This document shows, one piece after another, positions 7,884 to 17,149 of a stretch of 45,629 nucleotides of DNA. Both the position numbers and the translations under genes were made by a program. Within the stretch, counting starts at the first letter, position 1, and every line of letters starts with the position of its first letter. The DNA comes from Streptomyces althioticus (lineage in GTDB: Bacteria > Actinomycetota > Actinomycetes > Streptomycetales > Streptomycetaceae), in contig BMSW01000033.1 of NCBI GenBank assembly GCA_014649355.1, positions 1 to 45,629 on the forward strand, in the 5' to 3' direction. The notes beneath the pieces are model-generated. The model did no database searches. It was not told the origin of the DNA and saw only the letters and a program-made list of their open reading frames with translations.

Positions 7884-9683
7884 TCAGTGCACCGGCACCG
7901 CGTCCTCCGCGTCCGGGTCGCGCACCAGCGTCCGGCGCGGCAGCGTCGGCATCAGGACCAGGGCCAGCGCCATCACGCCGACGATGGACCACAGGGCGAT
8001 CCGGAACGCGCCGCCGAAGGTGAGCGCGGTGCTCTCCGCGCCGGCCCGCTCCAGCGCCGCGGTCACCCGCGGGCTGTCCTCGGGCGCGGCCTCGGCGCCG
8101 CACAGCGCCTGCCCGCCCGCGTGCCCACTGGACTCGGCACGGCTCTCGGAACACCGCACGAACGCACTGACGATGTCACCGGTCCGCTCCTGCGCCACCC
8201 CGGCGGCCACGAGATCCTGGCGCAGCTGCGGTACGGCCTCCTCGGCGCCCTTGCCGGCCTGCGGGCCGAGGACGCCGAAGAAGACGACGCTCGTCAGCGC
8301 GATGCCGAACGCGGAGCCCAACTGCAGCGTGGCGTTGAGGAGCCCGGAGCCGGAGCCGGCGTCCTTGGCGGGCACATCGGTCAGCGCGATGTCGGCCAGC
8401 GGGGCGGAGACCATGCCGAACCCGGCGCCGAGCACCAGCAGGGGCACCAGCTGGTGCCAGAAGCCGAGGCCGCTGCCGAACTGGTCCGTGGCCCACACGT
8501 ACGAGCCGATCCCGGCGAGCATCAGCAGCGCGCCGGCCTGCGGGACCCGGCGGCCGAAGCGCGGCGAGAGCACGGCGACCGACAGGGCCGCGCCCGGCGC
8601 CGCTCCGAGGCAGAACGGCACCCCGCTCAGACCGGCCCGCATCGGGGACCAGCCGAGACCGAGCTGCATGTACATGGCCCAGGACAGGAAGAAGATGCCC
8701 ATGGCCAGGTTGAACAGCAGATAGATGCCGAGGCCGGAGGTGAAGCTGCGGACCCGGAACAAGGGGAGCGACACCAGCGGATAGCCGTCCTTGCGGGTCT
8801 TGCCGCGCTGGTACGCCGCGAAGAGGGCGAGGACCGGCAGGGAGGCCGCCATGGAGACGAAACCCCAGACCGGCCAGTGCAGTTCACGGCCCTGGAGCAG
8901 CGGGAACAGCAGCATCAGCAGGCCGACGGTGAGCAGTGCGACGCCGGGTAGGTCGAGCCGTACCTCGCGCGGCCCCTTCGACTCGCGGATCACCCGCAGG
9001 CCGATCACGAGCCCCACGATGCCGATCGGCACGTTGAGCAGGAACACCGGCCGCCAGCCGAGACCGAAGAGGTCCCACTGCGTGAGGACCCCGCCGAGCA
9101 CCATGCCGAGCACGGCGGCCAGACCCGCGATCGCCCCGTACATGCCGAAGGCGGTGCCGCGTTCGCCGCGCGGGAACGTGACGTGGATGATCGCCAGGAT
9201 CTGCGGGATCATCACGGCCGCCATGGCACCCTGCAGGACGCGGGAGGCGGCGAGCTGCCAGGGTTCGGCGGCGATGCCGCACAGCAGCGACGCGACGGTG
9301 AACCCCGTCATGCCGAGCACGAACACCCGCTTGCGCCCGAAGATGTCCCCGAGCCGGCCGCCGGTGATCAGCAGCAGTGCGAACGCGAGGGCGTATCCGG
9401 CGGTCACCCACTGGATCGCCGCGTAACTCGCCCCGAGGGTCGCCTGGATCTCCGGAATGGCGACGTTGACGATGGTGACGTCGAGCATGTCCATGAACGC
9501 GGCGACCAGAAGCACGACCAGCGCGGCCCAGCGCTTGGGGTCGGGCGGCGCATCCTGGCCACGGTCGTTCCGCGCCGGCCCGTGCCGCTCGTCCGGGCCC
9601 GGTTCCGGATGCTGCACGCTAGGGGCCTCGTGGCGGATCCTCTCCTGGTCCAGTGGCTCCGGAACTCCGGAATCTACAGCCAT
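7884..9683 (-). CDS. MFS drug exporter, EmrB/QacA (DHA2, 14-TM) type
   Basis: 599 residues. A hydrophilic N-terminus of about 55 residues precedes many hydrophobic segments consistent with 14 transmembrane helices. The first helix carries FMDMLDVTIVNVAIPEI, the DHA2 signature, and GGRLGDIFGRKRVFVLG is the MFS loop 2-3 motif A. SRVLQGAMAAVMIPQ and GVLTQWDLFGLGWRPVFLLNVPIG are other family hallmarks. A large loop near the C-terminal end is Cys- and Glu-containing and rich in small residues (AFVRCSESRAESSGH). It should pump a small molecule out with proton antiport, either as self-resistance or for product export. ATG at 9683 is preceded by AGAGG; longer in-frame starts exist but have no ribosome-binding site. 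It is probably co-transcribed with the nitroreductase. Confidence 0.92.
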   Translation of the reverse strand: MAVDSGVPEPLDQERIRHEAPSVQHPEPGPDERHGPARNDRGQDAPPDPKRWAALVVLLVAAFMDMLDVTIVNVAIPEIQATLGASYAAIQWVTAGYALAFALLLITGGRLGDIFGRKRVFVLGMTGFTVASLLCGIAAEPWQLAASRVLQGAMAAVMIPQILAIIHVTFPRGERGTAFGMYGAIAGLAAVLGMVLGGVLTQWDLFGLGWRPVFLLNVPIGIVGLVIGLRVIRESKGPREVRLDLPGVALLTVGLLMLLFPLLQGRELHWPVWGFVSMAASLPVLALFAAYQRGKTRKDGYPLVSLPLFRVRSFTSGLGIYLLFNLAMGIFFLSWAMYMQLGLGWSPMRAGLSGVPFCLGAAPGAALSVAVLSPRFGRRVPQAGALLMLAGIGSYVWATDQFGSGLGFWHQLVPLLVLGAGFGMVSAPLADIALTDVPAKDAGSGSGLLNATLQLGSAFGIALTSVVFFGVLGPQAGKGAEEAVPQLRQDLVAAGVAQERTGDIVSAFVRCSESRAESSGHAGGQALCGAEAAPEDSPRVTAALERAGAESTALTFGGAFRIALWSIVGVMALALVLMPTLPRRTLVRDPDAEDAVPVH

Positions 9684-9779
9684 CACGTACCTCTTTCTCT
9701 GTGCTCGCTCGGGCGGACGGCACACGCATCCGCCTGATCGGGTGGGGGGTCGGCCGGCCGCGTCGCGGGCATGACGGCG

Positions 9780-9813
9780 CCGCTCCCCGGCGCGCCGACT
9801 GGCCGGGGAGCGG
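9780..9813 (-). terminator. Hairpin terminator after the SDR gene
   Basis: An 11-bp perfect inverted repeat (9780-9790 and 9803-9813) with a 12-nt loop lies 37 bp beyond the SDR stop and upstream of the exporter start. If it functions, it separates the SDR transcript from the exporter transcript. Confidence 0.6.
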
Positions 9814-9849
9814 CACGGGACGCGCGGGTTCTGCCGCGGTCCGCCGGGG

Positions 9850-10671
9850 TCAGGACCCCCAGCTCACGCCCTCGCTGCCGCCCCGGTACGGGGAGTACGG
9901 GCTGTCGGCGGCGGCCGTCAGGTCCGCCCCGCCGTCGATGACGATGATCTGGCCCGTGACCCACGAACTGGACGGCGCGGCAAGATGCGTGATCCACGGA
10001 GCCACGTCCTCGGCCTCGCCGGTGCGGCCGAGCGGATTGGCGGCGGCGAACCCCTTGAAGAGCCCGTCGACTTCCTCGGTGCTCAGCCCGTTCGCGGTGT
10101 AGACCTCGGTGCGCACGGCCGACGGCGCCACCGCGTTGACACGGATGCCGCGCGAGGCCAGCTCCTTGGCCCAGGTACGCGTGAGGCTGTGCGTGCCGGA
10201 CTTGCTGACCGCGTACATCGACGCGTACGGCTCCGGGTTGTGCCCGGCCACGCTGGACGTGAACACGATGCTGCCGCCGGGCGAGGCGAGCAGCGGGAGC
10301 AGGCGCGCGGTGAGCAGCACCGGGCCGATGACGTTGGTCTCCAGCATCTCGCGGGAGAGCGCGAGGTCGGGGTTGTCCACCGGGGTCTGCCGGTAGATGC
10401 CGGCGTTGTGCACCAGCACGTCGAGCCGCCCGCCGCGGGTCTGCACGGCCTCGACCACGGCCTGCGCCCCGTCCTCGGTCGTCACGTCCGCGACGACCGG
10501 CACGATGGCCGGGTGCTCGGCGGCCACTTCGTCGAGCCGGTCCTTGCGGCGGCCGGTGATGATCACGGCGGAGGCGCCCAGGCGCGCGAACTCCAGCGCG
10601 GAGGCCCGTCCTATGCCCGTGCCACCGCCGGTGACGACGACGTTCTGTCCCTCGAAAGTGCTGTCGGACAT
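9850..10671 (-). CDS. Short-chain dehydrogenase/reductase (classical SDR)
   Basis: 273 residues with all classical SDR landmarks: the cofactor motif TGGGTGIG near residues 15-22, VLVHNAGIY (NAG), the catalytic Ser in IVFTSSVAGH, the YAVSK Tyr-Lys pair, and a C-terminal GQIIVIDGGADL. The Arg in ITGRRKDRL after strand 2 suggests NADP(H). It interconverts an alcohol and a ketone, or reduces an imine or enone; the substrate is unknown. The ATG at 10671 has an AAGGAG ribosome-binding site. Upstream lie 174 bp without a gene and then a broken SARP regulator, so this may once have been a SARP-controlled operon. It is the outermost gene of the left set. Confidence 0.93.
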   Translation of the reverse strand: MSDSTFEGQNVVVTGGGTGIGRASALEFARLGASAVIITGRRKDRLDEVAAEHPAIVPVVADVTTEDGAQAVVEAVQTRGGRLDVLVHNAGIYRQTPVDNPDLALSREMLETNVIGPVLLTARLLPLLASPGGSIVFTSSVAGHNPEPYASMYAVSKSGTHSLTRTWAKELASRGIRVNAVAPSAVRTEVYTANGLSTEEVDGLFKGFAAANPLGRTGEAEDVAPWITHLAAPSSSWVTGQIIVIDGGADLTAAADSPYSPYRGGSEGVSWGS

Positions 10672-10845
10672 GGAGTGACTCCTTCGCGGTCCTGGGTGAG
10701 ACGGCCGGTTCTGCATGGTCGGCCCACCCAGTGGAGTCACGCTGGTGCCGCGGTCGTCCTCGACGGCCCGTGCGTACGGGGTGCGCAAGGCTGTGCGGAC
10801 CGGGGTGTCGCGCGCGGACCGCACCGCGCCGGAACATCCGGGAGT

Positions 10846-11165
10846 TCACACCGGGCCGTCCCGCAGGAGCGTGGTCCAAAGATCCTTGAGTTCGCGGGTC
10901 GGGCCGAGGCCCAGGTGGGCGGTCATGCGGGCGCGGGCCGAGGCCAGGACGTGCAGGGCGCCCGCGCGCCGGCCGCAGGGGTAGAGCGTGGCCGCGCGGA
11001 AGGCCGGCAGGGTCTCGTGCTCGGGCCGGGCCTCGGTGAGCCGGGCGAGTTCCGCGCGGCCAGGGGCCAGTGGTTGCCGGGGGCGAACCCTGCGGCGACG
11101 TGCAGGAGGTGAACCATCAGCTGCAGCTCGCCGAAGGCGGCGGCCACTGCGTGCCGTATCCGGTC
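10846..11165 (-). pseudogene. Truncated, frameshifted SARP-family regulator (BTAD domain remnant)
   Basis: The C-terminal part reads ELARLTEARPEHETLPAF, then AATLYPCGRRAGALHVLASA and a helix ending LGLGPTRELKDLWTTLL. This is the end of the bacterial transcriptional activation domain of SARP regulators. A second frame just upstream (about 11046-11160) reads AAAFGELQLMVHLLHVAAGF, which belongs to the same domain, so a frameshift lies near 11045. The gene is cut at about 11165, where Rhs sequence begins on the other strand. No N-terminal OmpR-like DNA-binding domain remains. SARPs usually activate antibiotic clusters, so this may be the lost activator of the left gene set. The exact break is estimated by eye. 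Confidence 0.7.
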
Positions 11166-12000
11166 GCAGGGACGGCACGGGCGGCAACACCACCACCTAC
11201 GGCTGGGACGGCCCCAACAACGCCCTCTCCCAGAAGCGGGGCGGGGGCGCGGAAGGCTCGTGGCTGTACTGCCGGGACAAGGCCGGCAACCTCACCAGCC
11301 AGGACGGCAGCAGGAACACCTGCCCCGGCGGCACCACGTACACCTACAACGACGCCAGCGAGCTGGCCGGGAAGAACGGCTCCACCACCGGCTGGTCCCA
11401 CGACAAGCTCGGCAACGAAACCGCCGGAGCCGGCGGCACGGGCCGGACGAAAGAGCCCTGGACCGACTACAGCCAGCTCGCCGGTATCACCGCGGGCGGC
11501 AAGACGTACGACCTGGTCCACGCCGGCACCAGCAACGCCGAACGCACCAAGCTCGGCTCCACCTGGTTCCACCACACCGCCCTCGGCCTGGTCTCCACGA
11601 CCACGAACGGCGTCGACACCGGATTCATCCGCGAACCGGCGGGCACGCTGAACTCCATGACGACTGGGGGGAAGTCCTACTACTACCTCACCGACGCCAC
11701 CGGCAACGTCCTCGGCCTCGTCGACGACAGTGGCAAGCGCACCCACACCTACGCGTACGGTCCGACGGGCACGCCCCGCGGCACCACCGCCGAGACCGCC
11801 GTCCAGCCGTACCGCTACGCCGGCGCCTACGCTGACCCGACCGGCCTGTACAAGATGGGCCACGGCTACTACGACCCCACCCTCGGCCGCTTCACCCAGC
11901 CCGACCCCTCGGGGCAGGAGGAGAACGCCTACCTCTACGCGGTCGGAGACCCGGTCAACTGAACCGACCCAACCGGCTTGTTCAGCTTCTCGGACATTCT
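11165..12000 (+). pseudogene. Rhs/YD-repeat protein C-terminal fragment
   Basis: The frame from about 11165 to the TGA at 11960-11962 contains YD-repeat segments (NTTTYGWDGPNN, GGTTYTYNDASELAGKNG, YYYLTDATGNVLGLVDDSG) and ends with the Rhs core signature, GYYDPTLGRFTQPDPSGQ then NAYLYAVGDPVN. In intact proteins this core continues directly into DPTGL. Here a TGA sits at that exact place and the same frame continues TDPTGLFSF. So the gene lacks its whole 5' part and has an in-frame stop just before its toxin-like C-terminus. It has no start codon or ribosome-binding site of its own at the break. Intact relatives are large polymorphic toxins or wall-associated proteins. This is a relic. Confidence 0.85.
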
Positions 12001-12081
12001 GGACACGTCGGACGGCCGGCGGCAGTGCCACAGTATGTGTGAGGAGTCAGGATGTCGACGGGACTGTGGAATGGATGATGT

Positions 12082-12354
12082 TCAGCCGAGAGCGTCGACA
12101 GCCGTCTCGGCAACAGCCATGAGGGAGGCGCGATCGGGGTTGATAGTTCCCATCACCTTGAGACCCTGCATCGTCACGATGAGGTAGCGGGCCAGATCAC
12201 GCGCGCTGCGCGTGTCGGGCAGTTGGCCGGAAGCCTGGGCCGAGTTGATGACATCGCGCAGGGCGTCCTCGATCGAAGAGGTCGTGGCCCGTACATGCGC
12301 CGCAACCTTGGCGACCTCGTGCCTCGCGCGATCACCCTTCTGCGGGAAAGCACC
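12082..12354 (-). pseudogene. C-terminal fragment of a TetR-family regulator
   Basis: The last 90 codons of this frame read as a TetR ligand-binding tail: KVAAHVRATTSSIEDALRD, then INSAQASGQLPDTRSARDLA, RYLIVTMQGLKVMGTI and a terminal helix AVAETAVDALG. The N-terminal helix-turn-helix is absent. Sequence before about 12354 does not look like TetR and coincides with the start of an unrelated gene on the other strand. It is a broken regulator with no evidence of expression. Confidence 0.75.
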
Positions 12355-12441
12355 GTGACCCCGACCGCCGAGAAGCTGTGCGACGGATGCCGACGGTGCC
12401 AATCGTCGTCGCACGTCCGCGGCCGCGATGTCGCCCCCACA

Positions 12442-13380
12442 GTGCGCCCCGCTCACCTGGCCGTGGACCGGTTCGATCCCGACCACTGCTGGGAGGAACA
12501 CTCCCCGATCAGCAGCGTCCTGCGCACCCTCCACACCGCCCTGGGCGACCGGATCGCGGATCGCACGGCCCTCCTCGTCGCACAGCTGACCAGCCCTGAT
12601 GCCGCCACCCGATACGACGCCATCGCCATGACGGAGGATCTCCCAGGCTCCCTGCCCCGTCCCGTGCTGACCTCTCTTCTCGGCCTGCTCCCGGACGACT
12701 GGGCCGCGGCCCGCGTCATTCAGGGCGGATTCAGCCAGTGGTGGGGCGGCTGGCTCACAAACGCCCCTGAGGACACCGGACTCCTCCTCGATGCCCTCGA
12801 CGACCACATGGCCACCCTGCGTACTGCCTACGGTCCGGACGTCTGGGCAACCGACAATCCCTTCATCCGCGAGGCCTACCAAGAGGCGGTCATGACCCTG
12901 GCCGACCATCGCGACACGCGCGCTCTTCCCGACCTCATCCGCTCCCTGGAAACTCGCGTCGACGACTGGCGCGTCCTCTACGGCGTTGGCGGCTACCCAC
13001 AGGCCGCCGACCGGCTCGTCCCCCTCCTCGCCAAAGGCCTGCGACTCATCGATCCCGACCACCCCCACGCGCCCATCCCCGCCAGCCTGTACCTGTCCTG
13101 CCTGGCCGAGCTGAAGGATCCGATCGCCATACCCGTGATCACCAACACCCTCACGTGGGCCGACCAGCACCGCAGCTGGACCGTAGTGACCGATGCACTC
13201 AAGGCCCTCGCCACCTTCGGACTCGACGCTCAACCCGCCGTCGCCCTCATCCACCCATTGACCAATGCCCCTGACGACGCCGTGCGCGCTGCGGCCCGAG
13301 CCACGCTCGACGCGCTCACCGACGGACAAGCACCCCAGCCCAAGCCCGAAAACGGTTACGCGCAGGAACCGCCCCACTGA
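12442..13380 (+). pseudogene. HEAT-repeat-like protein, probably 5'-truncated
   Basis: About 312 codons from a possible GTG at 12442 to the stop at 13380. The protein is helical, with repeated pairs such as LVAQLTSPDAATRYDAIAM and LADHRDTRALPDLIRSLETR, and a final AVALIHPLTNAPDDAVRAAA. These are typical of HEAT-repeat scaffold proteins. The conserved-looking part starts close to the end of the TetR fragment, and no good ribosome-binding site is seen. I therefore think its 5' end was lost, although a short functional protein cannot be excluded. HEAT repeats bind other proteins; no partner is evident. Confidence 0.55.
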
Positions 13381-13914
13381 ACATGCTCGACGCGACCCGC
13401 GCCGGTGGCGTGCCGGACCTGGCCGACCTCCGCCACCACTGATCGAGGAAGCCGCCCTCTTCCCAGACTTCAGCCAAGCGGTGCGCAGCCGCGCAGGCGC
13501 TGTCGATCTTCTTGTTGGCGGCAGTTCGAACTGAACGAGGGGTTCTGTTCGGGCGGTGCTGGCCATTCATGTGCGTGTCGTTGTGGGGTATGATGCCCGC
13601 GCCTCTTCGGCTGGGAAGCCGGTGGTGTGCTTGGTGGGTGTCCGGCGGGGGGCATGCCCTCAATGCAGTTGCCTTACTGGCCGTTCTCTATCCGGTCGTG
13701 CGCTCGGTCTGGTTCGAACGGGGTCCTGGATCGGGTGCCTTGTTGGCTGGTGGGGCATAGAGGATGGGCCTCTTGGTAGCTCGCGGTTGTCGAGTCCAGC
13801 GAGAAGCAAGAGGCCCTGTTGTCGAAGTGTCGCGTGGTCGTGGTTGCCGGGTCCAGTCCGTCCACTCCTGGGTGTGACTGTCTCGCCCATCGGTTCGGGA
13901 ACGCGGCCGACCGG
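13381..13914. other. Non-coding stretch with an inverted repeat
   Basis: No convincing gene is seen in these 534 bp on either strand. The base composition is less GC-biased and more T-rich than the biosynthetic genes. A 10-bp inverted repeat (13767-13776 and 13808-13817) with a 31-nt spacer lies about 100 bp before the transposase homology and may belong to an insertion-sequence end or leader. I could not define insertion-sequence boundaries or target duplications. Confidence 0.5.
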
Positions 13915-14750
13915 TCGGAGCGTCGGCCCCGGTACGGCTCGGACATGAGCGATGCGGAGTGGGCGTCGGTGCGGGATCTGCTGCCGGTTCCGGGATGGCT
14001 GGCGGGGCGGGGCGGCCGTCCGGAGGGCTACTGCCACCGGCAGATGATCGACGCGGTGCGCAACTCGTGGACAACGGCATCAAGTGGCGGGCGATGCCGT
14101 CGGACTTCCCGCCCTGGCCGCGGGTGTACGCCTTCTTCGTCCGCTGGCGGGATGCGGGGCTGGTGGCCGAGCTGCACGAACGGCTGCGTGAGGCGTCCGC
14201 ACAGCTGAGGGTCGCAGCCCGGAGCCGCGCAGGCGTCGTGGACTCGCAGTCGGTGAAGGCGGACGCCACCGTCACGCATGCCTCGCGTGGTTTCGACGCC
14301 GGGAAGAAGATCAACGGGCGCAAGCGGCACCTGCTCACCGACACCCTCGGACTGCTGCTGGCCGTGCTGGTCACACCGGCCTCCACGACCGACCGGGACG
14401 CCGCCCGCAGCCTGCTACCCACAGCGAAGGATCACTTCCGGCAGCTGGCGCGGATCTGGGCCGACGGCGGCTACACCGGCCACCTCACCGACTGGACCAC
14501 TCAGCACCTCGGAGTCGTCCTCGACATCGTCCGCCGCAGCGACGACGTCCAAGGTTTTCAAGTTCTGCCACGCCGCTGGGTCGTCGAAAGATCCTTCGCC
14601 TGGCTCCTGCGCAGCCGGCGCCTGGTCCGTGACTACGAACGACGCACCGACACCAGCGAAGCCGTCATCCTGTGGTCGATGACCATGCTCATGAGCCGCC
14701 GCCTGGCCGCCCAGCGCCAGCAGCCTCCCGCTCCTGCGCGGGCAGCATGA
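13915..14750 (+). pseudogene. IS5-family transposase with a frameshift
   Basis: The first frame gives RYGSDMSDAEWASVRDLLP and then HRQMIDAVRN. Around 14061-14065 homology jumps by -1 to the frame reading VDNGIKWRAMPSDFPPWPRV, which continues with GVVDSQSVKADA, RKRHLLTDTLGLLLAV, ADGGYTGHL and the RRWVVERSFAWLLRSRRL end of DDE transposases. Joined, the two give a nearly complete IS5-type (IS1031/IS427-like) enzyme. Some relatives use programmed -1 frameshifting, but I see no slippery sequence at the junction, so a 1-nt deletion is more likely and the element is probably dead. Terminal inverted repeats were not identified. Confidence 0.85.
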
Positions 14751-15225
14751 ACCGGCCCGGCTTCTCCTCGACCAGCCAGCCCCGTTCCACCAGCCGTTTC
14801 AGCCGTGCCCTTGCTCCCTCGACCCGGGAGGCGGAGGCGGTGTCCCAGCCCAGCACCACCGCTGCCCGCCGGGCACCCAGGCCGTCTCGTCCGCCCTCCA
14901 CCGCGGCGGCCATCAACGCCTGGTAGTCCGGCGACAACTCCTGGGCCCCGGTGGTGTTCTGCCGGTGAGGCACCGCCCGGCGCGGTCCTACCGGCTTGCG
15001 CTGTGTCGCGCCGCCGATCACTTCGGCGGGCGCATCCGCCTCGGCCAGTGCCTCCAGATACTGCTCAAGGCCGATCACCCGGCGCCTGAGCGCCTCTTCT
15101 GCGTCCGCCAGAGCCGCCCGCGCCCGCTCCAGCTCGGCCTCGAGTTCCTCCACCCGCACCGCCGCGGCCTTCCGCCGCGTTTCCAAGACCGCCCGCATCG
15201 ACGGCATCCGCCACCCCCACGACAT
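14689..15225 (-). CDS. Small coiled-coil / winged-helix hypothetical protein next to the transposase
   Basis: 178 residues. The N-terminal half is a long charged helix (VRVEELEAELERARAALADA), very likely a coiled coil. A basic linker follows, then a DNA-binding-like C-terminal part with ARRAAVVLGWDTASASRVEG and ARLKRLVERGWLVEEKPGRF, which reads like a winged helix with a wing strand. Similar small proteins occur near transposons in Streptomyces, but I do not know a function. Its 3' end overlaps the transposase 3' end by 62 bp on the opposite strand. The ATG at 15225 lacks a good ribosome-binding site, so the start is uncertain. Confidence 0.5.
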   Translation of the reverse strand: MSWGWRMPSMRAVLETRRKAAAVRVEELEAELERARAALADAEEALRRRVIGLEQYLEALAEADAPAEVIGGATQRKPVGPRRAVPHRQNTTGAQELSPDYQALMAAAVEGGRDGLGARRAAVVLGWDTASASRVEGARARLKRLVERGWLVEEKPGRFMLPAQEREAAGAGRPGGGS

Positions 15226-15371
15226 CTCGGCCAGTGACGAGCCAAGACTTCCGCTAGAGCGGCCATCTCATGTCTGACCAGCGAGAACCACACACGAGGT
15301 TCGGAATGAGAACGACCTCTCAGGCAGCCCCAGCAGCCTCGCCGGATCGCTGTCCCTCGACCGCTCCCGGG

Positions 15372-15698
15372 TCAGACCCCGGGGCGGGATAGCCAGGCGA
15401 CGACCGTGTCTGTCAGCTGCTGGACCTGAGCAGCAGTCCGTGGCATCCGCGGACGGTGCCACGAAGTGGGCCCCCACTGCTGCTCCAGAGCCCACTGCGA
15501 TCCGCTGCGCTGTGCTTCAGCGAGGAAACAGACGCGGTCGCTGTCGAGGAGGGCGTCCAGGACGATGCGTCTTCCGTCATGAAGGCGGGTGGACACCCAA
15601 AGGAATCCTCCGTCAGGGACGAAGCCTTCCTCACAGTTGTCGACCCAGTAGTACTCGCCGAGAGTGCGGTCCCCGTTGTCGTGGTCGATGCCCTCGCT
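15372..15698 (-). CDS. Open frame continuing the kinase frame after an amber codon
   Basis: Immediately after the kinase TAG (15699-15701) the same frame stays open for 108 codons to a TGA at 15372. The translation is protein-like (GEYYWVDNCEEGFVPDGGFL, ALLDSDRVCFLAEAQRSGSQ, QLTDTVVAWLSRPGV) and keeps G/C in third positions, so it looks like real coding sequence. If it is a separate gene, the first usable start is GTG at 15596, giving 74 residues, but coding signal begins before that. Either the kinase gene has acquired an amber mutation, or the start of a second gene has been lost. I recognise no family. Confidence 0.45.
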   Translation of the reverse strand, partial: SEGIDHDNGDRTLGEYYWVDNCEEGFVPDGGFLWVSTRLHDGRRIVLDALLDSDRVCFLAEAQRSGSQWALEQQWGPTSWHRPRMPRTAAQVQQLTDTVVAWLSRPGV

Positions 15699-16760
15699 CT
15701 AGGCGCTCGGATCACCCGCGAGGGCTTCGGCGATACGCCGGATACAGGGCACCACCATGGCCCGGGTGGCCTCCACATCTCGGCGGTGCCGGTCGAGCAG
15801 GTCAGGCCCCCAGCCGCCCAGCGAACGGCTGCCGAGAGGACCGAAGCCGGCTGTTCCGGCGGCGTGACGGTCCAGCCAGGCCACCAGCTCGGCATGGAAG
15901 TCGGCCATGGTTAGCCGGTCAGCAACCCGGTACTGGGTAGCGGCCTCCAGCACATGCCCCAAGGAGAGCATGGCGTTCCCGCCACCGAGGGACGAGAGGC
16001 TGAACTCCTCCGCATCCACCCGATGGGTCCCGTCGGGCGGGTACGCACCGCGACGGGGGTGGGCCAGGACGAAAAGGGTCTTGGCAAGGGAGTAGACATC
16101 GGCTCGCTCGCCACGGTCCTTGCCGTTGATGCTGCGCATCTCGGGAGCCATGAAGTTGGCGGGCCCGACCTTGTCCCCGACGCGGGTCAGGCCGGCAGGC
16201 CGGTGAGCGAAAGCCGCAATCCCGAAGTCGGCCAGGACCGGCGCCCCGTCGTACCAGAACAGGTTGGCGGGTTTGATGTCCCGGTGATAGATCCCCTGCT
16301 CGGCGAGCGCGGCGAGAGTACGGGCCAGAGCCGTAATGTGAGTGACCACGTCGAGGACGGTTGAGGCGTCGCCGAAGACGTCGGCCAGCAACCGCGCCCG
16401 GGGCATCGCGTACCAGCGCGGCGCGGCGCCGTGGGCGTCGTCGATGTCCCAGACCGGCAGGATCCCCGTGCTCCCGCTCACCTGCCGCATGAAGAGCGCC
16501 TCGTCATAGAAGCGCTGACGCCGGACCTGCCTGCCCTTGTTCACGTAGCGCTCACCCGGCAGGGGCGGGTCCGACATGTGCTTGAGGACACCCTCACGCC
16601 CGCTGCTCACCTCGGTGGCTCTGCGCACAAACTTCTTCCGGGGGTCGGAGCCGAGTTGGCCGCCGTCGCGCCACCGCACGGTGTTGTAGTCACACCTGTC
16701 ATCGTTGTGCTGGGGCTTACGTGAGCGCTGCGGAGGGCGGGGAACAGGTCTACCAGACAT
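15699..16760 (-). CDS. Serine/threonine protein kinase (Hanks type)
   Basis: 353 residues from ATG 16760, with GGAGG 13 nt upstream; an in-frame ATG at 16787 is an alternative. Catalytic-loop HRDIKPANLF, the DFG segment VLADFGIAAF, the APE-like NFMAPEMRS and RADVYSLAKTLFVLAH (subdomain IX) are clear. The glycine-rich loop is poor, and the N-terminal Lys region reads FVRRATEVSSG then GERYVNKGRQ, so the N-lobe is divergent. No transmembrane or PASTA region is present, so it is soluble. It should phosphorylate Ser/Thr of an unknown target. The gene sits among transposon remnants, which suggests acquisition. Its stop is an amber followed by 108 more open codons in frame, so the C-terminus may be prematurely ended. 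Confidence 0.82.
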   Translation of the reverse strand: MSGRPVPRPPQRSRKPQHNDDRCDYNTVRWRDGGQLGSDPRKKFVRRATEVSSGREGVLKHMSDPPLPGERYVNKGRQVRRQRFYDEALFMRQVSGSTGILPVWDIDDAHGAAPRWYAMPRARLLADVFGDASTVLDVVTHITALARTLAALAEQGIYHRDIKPANLFWYDGAPVLADFGIAAFAHRPAGLTRVGDKVGPANFMAPEMRSINGKDRGERADVYSLAKTLFVLAHPRRGAYPPDGTHRVDAEEFSLSSLGGGNAMLSLGHVLEAATQYRVADRLTMADFHAELVAWLDRHAAGTAGFGPLGSRSLGGWGPDLLDRHRRDVEATRAMVVPCIRRIAEALAGDPSA

Positions 16761-17149
16761 GCACGAACGGTAGCCTCCCTGCGCCATGCTCCGGCACCAA
16801 ACAGCATGGCCTACCTGAGGAATTTGGGACCCTCCTTACGGCCCACGGGCGGCCATGCTTATGGAGTGCTCGGCGGGTGAGCCGTTGCAGCGCCACTGAG
16901 GAGATGTCATCGCTGAGACCGTGTCAGATGCCAGAGACAGACCCTCTGACCGATTGAAACCGACGCCCTCGACTGCTGAATCAGGCGATAGCGTCAAGTG
17001 ACCAGGCTCCAAACCCTCCTAAGCGGCGAGTACTTCACTATCCCTCGTCACCGCACCGACCCGCTCGGAGCCTGCAGCCTGCCACCGCGACGCTGTCTAT
17101 GACCCCACCAGACTCCGCTGCCGCGCGGCATCTAATGTGCGCCACGAGC
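16761..17149. other. Non-coding gap before transposase remnants
   Basis: About 390 bp upstream of the kinase gene hold no recognisable gene. Base composition is closer to 60-65% GC. It must contain the kinase promoter, but I could not pick one out with confidence. Confidence 0.4.

Noticed and set aside
4926..8951. A 1341-codon plus-strand open frame
   Set aside because: It runs antisense or out of frame across four well-supported genes and gives Arg/Pro-rich translation typical of GC-rich shadow frames.
13767..13817. Inverted repeat considered as an insertion-sequence terminal repeat or CRISPR-like unit
   Set aside because: Only one copy pair exists, with no matching end after the transposase that I could find and no spacer array.
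14041..14080. Programmed -1 frameshifting in the IS5 transposase
   Set aside because: The shift direction fits, but no slippery heptamer is seen at the joint, so a deletion is simpler.
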